DNA of 64,000 nucleotides, from the NCBI GenBank assembly GCA_949289635.1, contig CASEOS010000003.1:28811-92810 (forward strand), written 5' to 3'. A program made the translations under genes and the position numbers. The notes below the pieces were generated by a model. It searched no databases. It was not told the origin of the DNA and worked only from the letters and a program-made list of their open reading frames with translations. Origin of the DNA: an uncultured Eubacteriales bacterium. GTDB taxonomy: Bacteria; Bacillota; Clostridia; TANB77; CAG-508. Below, piece by piece: positions 1-6,600 of this stretch (positions within the stretch are counted from its first letter, which is position 1; every line of letters begins with the position of its first letter).

Positions 1-389
1 TATTGCCTTCTAAATCATAAATATTTTTCAATATATCTGTATCTCCATCATAACTTGTCCTTTGCTGTGTAGTAGTTTGTCTATCAGAATGACTAGTTTG
101 TGCTTCATTTCCAATAAATTTAATAATTTGATCATATTGACATCCGCCATATCATGTGTTTATTTAAATTGATTGTATTAGTACTCCTTAAAGTAGAATA
201 TAAACCATACCATGTATTTACACCAATATAATTTTCGCCATTAGTCGAAGAAGAAACTAAAACTTTTTGATTTTTCTTGCTTGATACATTTTCGCCAATT
301 TCATATCTACTAACATAAAAACCCCCATGATTTGCAACGCTATTCGCCATTATATTAAAATCATTTTGTAATTGTTCTTTTAAAAGTCT
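1..389 (-). pseudogene. Frameshifted fragment of a formylglycine-generating-enzyme-like surface protein
   Basis: The minus frame opens right after a TAG at 390-392 and reads RLLKEQLQND..., then NHGGFYVSRYEIGEN, a phrase typical of the formylglycine-generating/sulfatase-modifying-like domains found in clostridial surface proteins. The frame ends at 132. The next frame continues the same protein from about position 150 (GGCQYDQIIKFIGNEAQ, then NIYDLEGN, the usual lead-in to a WEWT-type motif) to the window edge. The shift is best explained by loss of one TA unit near 149-153. There is no start codon or ribosome site at the 5' end, so the gene is both 5'-truncated and frameshifted. Its 3' end lies outside the window. 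Confidence 0.6.
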
Positions 390-743
390 CTAATCTTCTA
401 TTTTCTCTATTTCATAATAAACAACATCCATAACATTTTCTAATATATCTTTTAGTAAATCTTCTATTACTTGATATGTTCTACTATTTAAATCTAATGC
501 TTTTATATGTTCACACAATATTACACCTGTTGTTTTAGTTCTATCATCTAACGGTATATACAAAGGAAAATAATTATTTGTAATAAGGCAAACAATAGAT
601 AATTTTACTTTTTCTATAACTAATTTTCCATTATCTACAATAATTATTGTTTGTTCATTTTTAGACCGATTGCCACTATCCAATACCATTTTAGGTATTC
701 TAAATTCTTGACTATTTCCTAATTTTTGCATAGTAGTTGTCAT
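390..743 (-). pseudogene. MazE-MazF chimera: antitoxin N-terminus joined to toxin C-terminus
   Basis: This 117-residue frame starts at the ATG giving MTTTMQKLGN, eight bases after GGAG; an ATG three codons earlier sits too close to that site. Residues 1-44 match the AbrB/MazE DNA-binding fold (QKLGNSQEFRIPK, then DNGKLVIEK). From about residue 47 the sequence looks like the C-terminal half of MazF (VCLITNN..FPLYIPL, TGVILCEHIKALDLNSR, then a helical tail). The MazF N-terminus with its catalytic Arg and the MazE toxin-binding tail are both missing. An in-frame internal deletion of a mazEF pair explains this. The product is probably neither a working toxin nor antitoxin; autoregulatory DNA binding could survive. 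The same reading frame continues after the stop into the fragment at 1-389. Confidence 0.6.
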
Positions 744-803
744 TTTTCTCATCTCCGCTCATGTATACATATTTTTCTCGATAATATGACATTTTCATAA
801 ATT

Positions 804-1187
804 TCAAATCTTAACTTTGTACTCTTTATATTTATTACATAAATTTAATGTACTTTTATTAGAAATTTTATTTTTAGGAATCAAATACATTTCTAACCTT
901 TCATTTAATACAAATAAAAAATCAATTTTAGTATCAATTAAAGTTTTATATGTTTTCCCATTAGTACCACCAGAACTTTTTAAAGCTACTTGAAATGTAC
1001 CATTGCTAGTTTTACAACCTGTTGATTTTACTTGAACTGTTTTTAAATCTCCATATTTTTCTATCACCAAGTCATAATCCTGTGTATCATTTAATGGTAT
1101 TGATACTGTATATCCATTTGTCGTAAAATACGCTATTGCCATTCCTAAACCTGAATTTCCTTTTTCTTTGTTGGTATCAAATTTCAT
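804..1187 (-). CDS. Group I intron-associated-type PD-(D/E)XK endonuclease
   Basis: The 127-residue protein follows a good ribosome site (GAGGAG). It has the layout of small PD-(D/E)XK nucleases related to the cyanobacterial tRNA-intron homing enzyme I-Ssp6803I: an N-terminal Glu (EKGNSGLGMAIAYF, about residues 8-21), NGYTVSIPLNDTQDYDLVIE with the metal-binding Asp near residue 39, and VQVKSTG with the Q-x-K pair near 52-54. The family is annotated as group I intron-associated endonuclease although many members are free-standing. Here it lies 69 bp beyond the 3' end of a tRNA-Tyr that does contain a group I intron, on the same strand but after a terminator, so it is probably expressed separately. 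A homing role is inference from this neighbourhood. Confidence 0.7.
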   Translation of the reverse strand: MKFDTNKEKGNSGLGMAIAYFTTNGYTVSIPLNDTQDYDLVIEKYGDLKTVQVKSTGCKTSNGTFQVALKSSGGTNGKTYKTLIDTKIDFLFVLNERLEMYLIPKNKISNKSTLNLCNKYKEYKVKI

Positions 1188-1231
1188 AGCTCCTCCTCTT
1201 AAAACATTTGTTTGTACTATGTATAAAAAAT

Positions 1232-1255
1232 AAAATACAAGGAAACTTGTATTTT
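1232..1255 (-). terminator. Intrinsic terminator of the tRNA operon
   Basis: A perfect 10-bp stem (1232-1241 with 1246-1255) with a 4-nt loop begins one base after the CCA end of tRNA-Tyr. On the minus strand it is followed by a U-rich run (complement of 1222-1231). It should end tRNA transcription before the endonuclease gene. Confidence 0.8.
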
Positions 1256-1256
1256 A

Positions 1257-1570
1257 TGGTGGGCAGGGAAGGATTCGAACCTTCGTACTCAAATGAGAAC
1301 AGATTTCTTACTACCATAGTTTTCACTACCATAACCAATAGATTATGTTTGTAGTCTGGACTTTCTCTTTATCTTTTTCAAGATACCAGGTATAAAGTCT
1401 CTACACTCGGAAATTTCTTTCCTAGCTCGGGATTGTCATCAGCCTAACTGTTAAGAGTTCCCCGAATTAGCCCGGTGTTCATCATATAATCACTTATATG
1501 AGCTGCAAGTTTAGGTTTTGATTAACCAAAGACCACAGTCTGCCGCCTTTAGCCACTCGGCCACCTACCC
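1257..1570 (-). tRNA. tRNA-Tyr(GUA) interrupted by a group I intron
   Basis: Exon 1 is 1535-1570 (36 nt) and exon 2 is 1257-1306 (50 nt with encoded CCA), giving an 86-nt class II tRNA. The acceptor stem pairs GGGUAGG with CCUGCCC (one U-G pair), the discriminator is A, the T stem is GAAGG/CCUUC, and a long variable arm (CUCA/UGAG) is present. Joining the exons gives the anticodon stem GCAGA/UCUGU and loop CUGUAAA, so the anticodon is GUA and the intron lies between U35 and A36. tRNA-Met(CAU) lies 12 bp upstream in the same operon. Conventional tRNA scanners may miss this gene or report only fragments. Confidence 0.85.
1307..1534 (-). ncRNA. Group I intron (tRNA-Leu/IC3-like) in tRNA-Tyr
   Basis: The 228-nt intron has the four conserved core elements in order on the minus strand: P (AATTCGGGGAACTCT, 1454-1468), Q (AATCCCGAGCTA, 1423-1434), R (GTGTAGAGACT, 1396-1406) and S (ending AAAGTCCAGACTAC, 1351-1369). 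It ends GTAAG with the expected terminal omega-G at 1307. These elements closely follow those of bacterial tRNA-Leu(UAA) introns. The 5' exon end CUGU can pair with GCAG about 30 nt inside the intron (U-G at the splice site), a short P1; that pairing is less certain. There is no ORF inside the intron, so any homing enzyme would have to act in trans. Confidence 0.85.
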
Positions 1571-1582
1571 AAATATAAATGA

Positions 1583-1659
1583 TGGTGCTCCCTCAAGGAT
1601 TCGAACCTTGGACCCACCGGTTATGAGCCGGTTGCTCTGACCAACTGAGCTAAGGGAGC
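1583..1659 (-). tRNA. tRNA-Met(CAU), elongator type
   Basis: A 77-nt cloverleaf with acceptor GCUCCCU/AGGGAGC, discriminator A and encoded CCA (complement at 1583-1585), anticodon stem ACCGG/CCGGU around CUCAUAA (anticodon complement 1623-1625), and T stem CAAGG/CCUUG. The 1-72 pair is G-C, as in elongator rather than initiator tRNA. A CAU anticodon could also be modified to read Ile AUA, but the sequence looks like Met. Confidence 0.85.
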
Positions 1660-1679
1660 GTTTTCCTAACGCAAGTTAA

Positions 1680-1708
1680 AGTATAAACTATTTTGCTATG
1701 GTTGTCAA
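1680..1708 (-). promoter_or_regulatory. Sigma-A promoter of the tRNA-Met/tRNA-Tyr operon
   Basis: Minus strand TTGACA (1703-1708), 17-bp spacer, TATACT (1680-1685), about 20 bp upstream of tRNA-Met. Both boxes are consensus or near-consensus. Confidence 0.75.
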
Positions 1709-1807
1709 TACATTTTTTCAAATTCCTGTAATTTCTTACTAATTATTCCTTATTTTTTATTTAAAATATATTTTGAAAGATAATTTTATTTTTCTTTTTT
1801 ACTCATT

Positions 1808-1837
1808 AAAGGAGTTAGTTTTCACTCTAACTCCTTT
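1808..1837. terminator. Hairpin downstream of the 1853-2701 gene
   Basis: A perfect 11-bp stem (AAAGGAGTTAG at 1808-1818 with 1827-1837) and an 8-nt loop, 15 bp past a minus-strand stop codon. The U-rich side is on the plus strand rather than the minus strand, so as a minus-strand terminator it would be weak. Confidence 0.4.
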
Positions 1838-1852
1838 TATCAATTTCTTTTA

Positions 1853-2701
1853 TTAATTATCAGAACCTTTACCTTCTGGTAATGCTGGATATTGTACAAC
1901 AATTCTAATTTTTGTAATATATCTAATAGCTCTTACAAGTTTCGTATTTTTAAACCTTTGCCATAAACTTGGTTTTGCTTCAAATGTTACAGCTTGTTGA
2001 TATTGTTCTTCTTCTACATTTACTTGTTGTACACTTTGCTCTGCTTGTACTTGTTCTATCACTGGTGCTGTTTCTTCCAATGGTGTTGGAATTGATTTCA
2101 ATGCATCTGCTACTTCAATTCCTATATAACTTAATGCCTTTGATCTATCTTCTATTCTTTCCATATCTATTTCTATATGCAAATTAGATTCAAGATTTGT
2201 TACTCTAGCATTTAATAGTTTCATAGCATCTTGATAGTTTTGAGATTTCTTTCCTTTAGATTTTCCAACAATATTTAATGTATCAATAATATCTTCTGGA
2301 AGTTCATTTTCTGCTTTTCTTACTTGGTCTTTCCAATCTTTTTCTTTATTGTCTACAACATCAATTAATTCTTTTAGTCTTCCTGATAGTGCTATATTTT
2401 GTTCTCTTTGTCTAATTAATTCTTCAATCTTTTTTGTGTTTTCTTCAAATTGATTTGTAGCATATTCAACCAACCCATAAGCAGCTTTGTAAACACTTAT
2501 CGGAAAATTTTTCTTTTTTGGATATTCAATTAAATATGTTTTGATAGATTCTATTAAATCTTTGAAATAAGAATCATCTTCTAATTGTACAATTTGTTTT
2601 TTACTGTTTGGATTGATAAGCTTATGTACTTTATCTATATTTGATAATATTTTCTCCTCAGTGATAACCATTCTCACATTTACTATGCCAGATTTAGACA
2701 T
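1853..2701 (-). CDS. Uncharacterised coiled-coil protein
   Basis: I do not recognise a family. The start is placed at MSKSGIVNVRMV because AAAGGAGG lies at proper spacing before it; an ATG ten codons upstream has no such site. The 282-residue product is charged and mostly helical, with a probable coiled coil at about residues 85-130 (NQFEENTKKIEELIRQREQN), a Gln/Glu/Val-rich linker near 220-245, and a basic tail near 255-270 (WQRFKNTKLVRAIRYITKIR) that could bind membrane or nucleic acid. No signal peptide or clear membrane segment is seen. It appears monocistronic, with a 10-bp dyad in its upstream region (2810-2838). Confidence 0.55.
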   Translation of the reverse strand: MSKSGIVNVRMVITEEKILSNIDKVHKLINPNSKKQIVQLEDDSYFKDLIESIKTYLIEYPKKKNFPISVYKAAYGLVEYATNQFEENTKKIEELIRQREQNIALSGRLKELIDVVDNKEKDWKDQVRKAENELPEDIIDTLNIVGKSKGKKSQNYQDAMKLLNARVTNLESNLHIEIDMERIEDRSKALSYIGIEVADALKSIPTPLEETAPVIEQVQAEQSVQQVNVEEEQYQQAVTFEAKPSLWQRFKNTKLVRAIRYITKIRIVVQYPALPEGKGSDN

Positions 2702-2809
2702 GTAAATTACCTCCTTTTTTATCTTAAGCATATGTTTTTATACAATTATAATTATACATTAACCTACAAAAAACTACAATACTAACGGAAGATTTTTTCT
2801 TTAAGTTTT

Positions 2810-2838
2810 TGTTACAAAAATATTACAATTTTGTAACA
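2810..2838. promoter_or_regulatory. Dyad-symmetric element TGTTACAAAA-N9-TTTTGTAACA
   Basis: Perfect 10-bp arms at 2810-2819 and 2829-2838, about 110 bp upstream of the 1853-2701 gene. It lacks a U-run, so an operator is more likely than a terminator. The regulator is unknown. Confidence 0.4.
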
Positions 2839-2902
2839 TTTTCTTGTTTCTTTGCTTTTTGGTCAAATTCGTTGATTCCGTAGTATTCTATATATAATGT
2901 TT

Positions 2903-2926
2903 AAAGCAGAATAAAAATTCTGCTTT
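2903..2926 (-). terminator. Terminator of the acyl-CoA synthetase gene
   Basis: Perfect stem AAAGCAGAAT/ATTCTGCTTT with a 4-nt loop, starting 8 bp past the minus-strand stop at 2934. The trailing U-run is modest. Confidence 0.55.
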
Positions 2927-2933
2927 GTTTATT

Positions 2934-4655
2934 TTATTCTGCTAATACTGTTTTAATTTCTTCAAATCTTTTTACTTTTTGTGTTGTTGTTTTGATTAGT
3001 TCTTTATTTGTCACACTAATTTCTCTTACATATTTATATGCTGGCATTGATTTATTCATTTTCTTCACTTCTTGCCAGATTTTTTCTTTTAATTGTTCTG
3101 GATCTTTTGTTCCATATATTTCTTCAACTAGTTCTTCATCATATACAATTTTTGCACATATTTTATAATCTCCATCATCTTCTGGTTTTCCATAAACAAA
3201 AGATTCTTTTACACCTTCAATTTTGTTTATCAATGCCTCTATTTCTTCTGGATAAATGTTTTTTCCATTTTTTAAGACAATCACAAATTTCTTTCTTCCT
3301 GAAATAAAGATAAAATCGTCTTTATCTATTTTGGCTAAATCTCCTGTATGTAACCATCCATCTTCTGTGATAGTTTCTTTTGTCGCTTCTTCATTATTAT
3401 AATATCCAAGCATAACAGATGGACCTTTGACTAATAGTTCCCCAATCCCTTCTTCGTTAGGATCATCTATCTTAACATCTAAGCTTGGGAAAGCTTTTCC
3501 GATAGAACCTAATCTTTGATATTTATCATCTTCTACTGAAATAACTGGTGAGCTTTCTGTTAGACCATATCCTTGGTATAATGTAAATCCTAGTTCATTA
3601 AATCCTTTTTCTGTTTCTGGATCAAGTGCAGCTCCTCCTGCTACAAATACTCTTATATTTCCACCTAGTGTATCGTGAATTTCTTTAAATAATTTTTTTC
3701 TAATATCTATTCCAAATTTTAATAGGAATTGACTAATTTTAATTCCTTTTTGTACAGTTTTTAGTTTACCTTTTTTCTCAATTGTTTTCATTACTTTTTT
3801 ATACATGGCTTCAAATAATATAGGAACGGAAACCATGACACTTGCTTTATATTCTTTTAAATTATCTGCTATATGTCTAATTCCTTCACAAAATGCAATT
3901 GAAGAACCTCTTGATAATGGGTATAAAAATCCAGTTGTACATTCAAATGTATGATGCAATGGTAAGAAAGATAAAAATCTATCTGTATCATAAATTCTTA
4001 AAACAGATGTAATATCCATTAAATTGGCACATATATTTTTATGTGATAACATAACTGCTTTTGACATAGCTGTTGTTCCTGATGTAAATAGCATAATAGA
4101 CATCTTTTCTGCATCAATTTTGGCATCTAAAAATTCTCTATTTCCTGTTTCTAATAATTCTTTTCCTTGTTTTATTAATTCAGATTCAGAGTATACATCA
4201 TCTTCTTCTTTTTCTAAATCCATGGAAATAAAATATTTTACTTTTGTTGTATTTTCTTTTCTAATTTTGTTCATAACATCATTATATTTTTCAGAATATA
4301 CAATGGCTTCTACTTCTGAACGAATCATTAAACTTTCTATTTCATTTTCTGGTAAAGATTTGTCTAATGGAACAATAATACCAGTCCCATTTACAACAGC
4401 TAAATAAACGATTCCCCATTCATATCTATTTTCTGATATAACTGCAACTCTTTTGTCTTTTAGTCCCATATTGACTAATTTTGTTCCTAATGCTTTTACA
4501 TCATCTCTAAATTCTTTATGTGTAATTTCTCTAAATTTTCCTTCTTCCTCTGTTTTAAATACATAAGCTGGTCTATCTCCATAAAGTTTTTCAGACTTTT
4601 CTAACATATCTCTTAAATCTGTAAATTTCATAAATTCATGTATTGGCTCTCTCAT
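2934..4655 (-). CDS. fadD: Long-chain acyl-CoA synthetase (AMP-forming)
   Basis: The 573-residue protein is full length for the FadD/ANL adenylating superfamily, which activates fatty acids with ATP and CoA at the inner membrane face. Visible motifs are the phosphate loop TSGTTAMSK (191-199; the usual Gly-x-Pro is replaced by Ala-Met-Ser), YGLTESSP (363-370), GWLHTGD (about 443-449), the hinge region GRKKFVIVLKNGKNIYPEE, and the C-terminal lysine motif TTTQKVKR near 556. It is the second gene of a pair with a TetR regulator that ends 14 bp upstream, which suggests control of fatty acid activation by that regulator. Exact substrate length cannot be read from the sequence. The gene symbol indicates the family, not a proven orthologue. 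Confidence 0.85.
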   Translation of the reverse strand: MREPIHEFMKFTDLRDMLEKSEKLYGDRPAYVFKTEEEGKFREITHKEFRDDVKALGTKLVNMGLKDKRVAVISENRYEWGIVYLAVVNGTGIIVPLDKSLPENEIESLMIRSEVEAIVYSEKYNDVMNKIRKENTTKVKYFISMDLEKEEDDVYSESELIKQGKELLETGNREFLDAKIDAEKMSIMLFTSGTTAMSKAVMLSHKNICANLMDITSVLRIYDTDRFLSFLPLHHTFECTTGFLYPLSRGSSIAFCEGIRHIADNLKEYKASVMVSVPILFEAMYKKVMKTIEKKGKLKTVQKGIKISQFLLKFGIDIRKKLFKEIHDTLGGNIRVFVAGGAALDPETEKGFNELGFTLYQGYGLTESSPVISVEDDKYQRLGSIGKAFPSLDVKIDDPNEEGIGELLVKGPSVMLGYYNNEEATKETITEDGWLHTGDLAKIDKDDFIFISGRKKFVIVLKNGKNIYPEEIEALINKIEGVKESFVYGKPEDDGDYKICAKIVYDEELVEEIYGTKDPEQLKEKIWQEVKKMNKSMPAYKYVREISVTNKELIKTTTQKVKRFEEIKTVLAE

Positions 4656-4669
4656 TTTCTTTCTCCCAT

Positions 4670-5239
4670 CTATTTAATTTTTAGTCCTTCTATTACCGTA
4701 TTTTCAAATTCTTTATATAAATTCATAATATCAATTTCTTTTTCATTTCTTAATTTGTATACCAATGTTGAACAAATCAATCCATAAATTTCGGATGCAA
4801 TCACTTTTGGATTTCCTTGTTTGATTTGTTTTTTTTCAATACCTTCTTTAACGATTTCTTCAATTTTTTTAATATATTCATAAATATGTTGTTTACACTT
4901 TTGGTTTCTTGCTTCATTTCCCCAAAATTGACTTAATAAAATGGTTATCAAATCTTCATATTTCATAACAATTTTAATTTGGATTAATACTACTGCTTTT
5001 AACTTATCTATGTAATTATCATATTTCGCTGTCTTAATATCAATACTATTTTGGAGTAATTTCATTCCTTCTTCAATTAAAAAATTGAAAATTTCTTCTT
5101 TACTCGAAAAATGATAATACAAAGTTCCTTTTGCTACACCCACTGTTGCAGTAATTTCTTCAATACTAGTCGCATCATATCCTTTTTCGGCGAATAATTT
5201 CATTGATGTTTCAAAAATTTTTCTTTTGGTTTTGTTCAT
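4670..5239 (-). CDS. TetR/AcrR-family transcriptional regulator
   Basis: The 189-residue protein has the N-terminal TetR helix-turn-helix (FAEKGYDATSIEEITATVGV followed by AKGTLYYHFSSKEEIF, about residues 16-52) and a ligand-binding helical C-terminus. It precedes the acyl-CoA synthetase gene by 14 bp, an arrangement typical of fatty-acid-responsive FadR/PsrA-like TetR proteins. A consensus promoter and a 9-bp dyad that overlaps it lie immediately upstream (5268-5307), which suggests autorepression of the two-gene operon. The effector, probably an acyl-CoA, is inferred from context only. Confidence 0.85.
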   Translation of the reverse strand: MNKTKRKIFETSMKLFAEKGYDATSIEEITATVGVAKGTLYYHFSSKEEIFNFLIEEGMKLLQNSIDIKTAKYDNYIDKLKAVVLIQIKIVMKYEDLITILLSQFWGNEARNQKCKQHIYEYIKKIEEIVKEGIEKKQIKQGNPKVIASEIYGLICSTLVYKLRNEKEIDIMNLYKEFENTVIEGLKIK

Positions 5240-5267
5240 TTTCTAAACATCCTTTCAACATGATATA

Positions 5268-5307
5268 TCAATGTTTATATTATATATGCAAACATTGAAT
5301 ATTGCAA
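5268..5307 (-). promoter_or_regulatory. Promoter plus probable TetR operator
   Basis: On the minus strand TTGCAA (5302-5307), 17-bp spacer, TATAAT (5279-5284). A perfect inverted repeat, TCAATGTTT (5268-5276) with AAACATTGA (5290-5298), brackets the -10 box and enters the spacer, as expected for a steric repressor site of the adjacent TetR protein. Confidence 0.65.
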
Positions 5308-5392
5308 TATTTTTTTAAGGTTTTATACCATTTGTTCAAAAATATAACGTATCATCCCTGGAAGATTACCTAGGTCTGAACAGTGACTAATG

Positions 5393-6082
5393 TTATCTTA
5401 TTATGCATATACCACAAAAAATAATGATTTGTATCATCACCGTTAACAATAACATGTAATTAACAGTTCTAATTCCCACATCATTAAGTTTATCAAATTG
5501 ACCTACTATTTCATCAATTTCTTCTTGTGAAGATATTTTTTTGTATTCCATGTAATCCTTTGCTAAAAATCTTGCTTTTATCATGGCATCATTTTCTAAA
5601 TAACTTCTTACAAAATAATAAATAAAACCACCCACAATTAAAATTGTCAAAAACATCATTTCATATGGCAGTATATTGAATAGTTTTAAAATAGATATTA
5701 TCAGAAAATATAGTATATATAGATTTGAATATATAAAATTAAATACTAATATCTTTCTATCTTGAATTGAATGTAAACATTCATGTGCGATTGTTTGTAT
5801 TCTTGTATAACTTTCTTTTACATCTGCAATAATAATTTTATTTGATAATGCAATATATAATGAATTTGTTGCATTTTTATCTTCTTCTACTTTAACATTT
5901 TTATTATGTAACATGTTTAAATATTCCTTACAAATATCTATATTATCTGGATACTTTTTTGCCAATTCATCTAGTGTTTCTTGTTTAGCTATTGTTTCAA
6001 TTTGTTTTTTGCTACTTCCAAATAAAATTCTTAAAATGATTATGATACAAACTAAAAAAGTAATAATGATTGCAAACTCCAT
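5393..6082 (-). CDS. Membrane-bound HExxH metallopeptidase-like protein
   Basis: The start is MEFAIIITFL because an AAAGGA site precedes it at good spacing; an upstream in-frame ATG lacks one. The 229-residue protein begins with a membrane segment (about 1-20), then a soluble part ending in IAHECLHSIQD, a zincin HExxH motif, near residues 110-120. Two hydrophobic segments follow directly and another sits at the C-terminus. The layout resembles YugP-type neutral zinc metallopeptidases, but I cannot confirm the family or the third zinc ligand. It is probably monocistronic. Confidence 0.6.
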   Translation of the reverse strand: MEFAIIITFLVCIIIILRILFGSSKKQIETIAKQETLDELAKKYPDNIDICKEYLNMLHNKNVKVEEDKNATNSLYIALSNKIIIADVKESYTRIQTIAHECLHSIQDRKILVFNFIYSNLYILYFLIISILKLFNILPYEMMFLTILIVGGFIYYFVRSYLENDAMIKARFLAKDYMEYKKISSQEEIDEIVGQFDKLNDVGIRTVNYMLLLTVMIQIIIFCGICIIR

Positions 6083-6165
6083 TTTTTCTATTCCTTTCTC
6101 TCTACACATTTAGATTAATTTTCTTTTAAAAAATCCTATACTATTAAAAATCCTAATTTTAAATA

Positions 6166-6212
6166 AAGCTAATACTTATAAGATTTCCATCATCCTACAT
6201 GTATTAGCTTTG
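6166..6212 (-). terminator. Probable terminator of the yqfC-ylbF gene run
   Basis: An 11-bp stem (AAAGCTAATAC with GTATTAGCTTT) around a long loop, 40 bp beyond the ylbF stop, followed on the minus strand by ATTT. The large loop makes it a weak call. Confidence 0.4.
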
Positions 6213-6251
6213 CTTTAAAATATGTTCTTCTTATACATGAGGCTACTATTA

Positions 6252-6584
6252 TTACATAAAATCTCTCACAGCCTCACCAATAATTTTATTCACATCTGTC
6301 AATAAAATATTAAATTTCATTTCTGCATCAAAATATTTTTTGGCTTCTTCTATTTGTATTAATTCTGCATATAATTCTTTCATTTTATTTGCTTTTTCTA
6401 CATCTTCTTTTCCTGTTTGCATTTGTGTTAATTGTGCATCATATCTTGCAACTTCAAATTCACCAATCTTCTTTTTTAAATCAGGATTTAAAGCTAATGC
6501 TTCTCTTGCCATTTTATAATTTACATATTCTTCTGACTGTTTGATTTCTGTTGCCAATCTATTTGCTGTATCATATACATTCAT
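6252..6584 (-). CDS. ylbF: YlbF/YmcA-family protein
   Basis: The 110-residue all-helical protein starts MNVYDTANRLATEIKQSEEY, typical of the YlbF/YmcA (DUF964) family. In Bacillus these proteins form the Y-complex with YaaT, which stimulates RNase Y mRNA maturation and influences competence, biofilm and sporulation. The middle KMAREALALNPDLKKKIGEF helix and the C-terminal FNILLTDVNKIIGEAVRDFM helix fit the family. It is the last gene of a run with yqfC, yqfD, ybeY and a DUF3048 gene, following the latter by 16 bp. Assignment as YlbF rather than YmcA is tentative. Confidence 0.75.
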   Translation of the reverse strand: MNVYDTANRLATEIKQSEEYVNYKMAREALALNPDLKKKIGEFEVARYDAQLTQMQTGKEDVEKANKMKELYAELIQIEEAKKYFDAEMKFNILLTDVNKIIGEAVRDFM

Positions 6585-6600
6585 GATTTACACATCCTCT

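Noticed and set aside
1500..1540. Local 4-bp hairpin at the 5' exon-intron junction (AGAC-UGUG-GUCU) as intron P1
   Set aside because: It would place the splice site in the loop and does not give the U-G pair; a CUGU/GCAG pairing about 30 nt inside the intron fits better.
1808..1837. Hairpin as a strong minus-strand terminator
   Set aside because: The U-rich side is on the plus strand; kept only as a weak or bidirectional hairpin.
2810..2838. Dyad TGTTACAAAA...TTTTGTAACA as a terminator of the acyl-CoA synthetase gene
   Set aside because: No U-run follows, and a better hairpin lies at 2903-2926 next to the stop codon.
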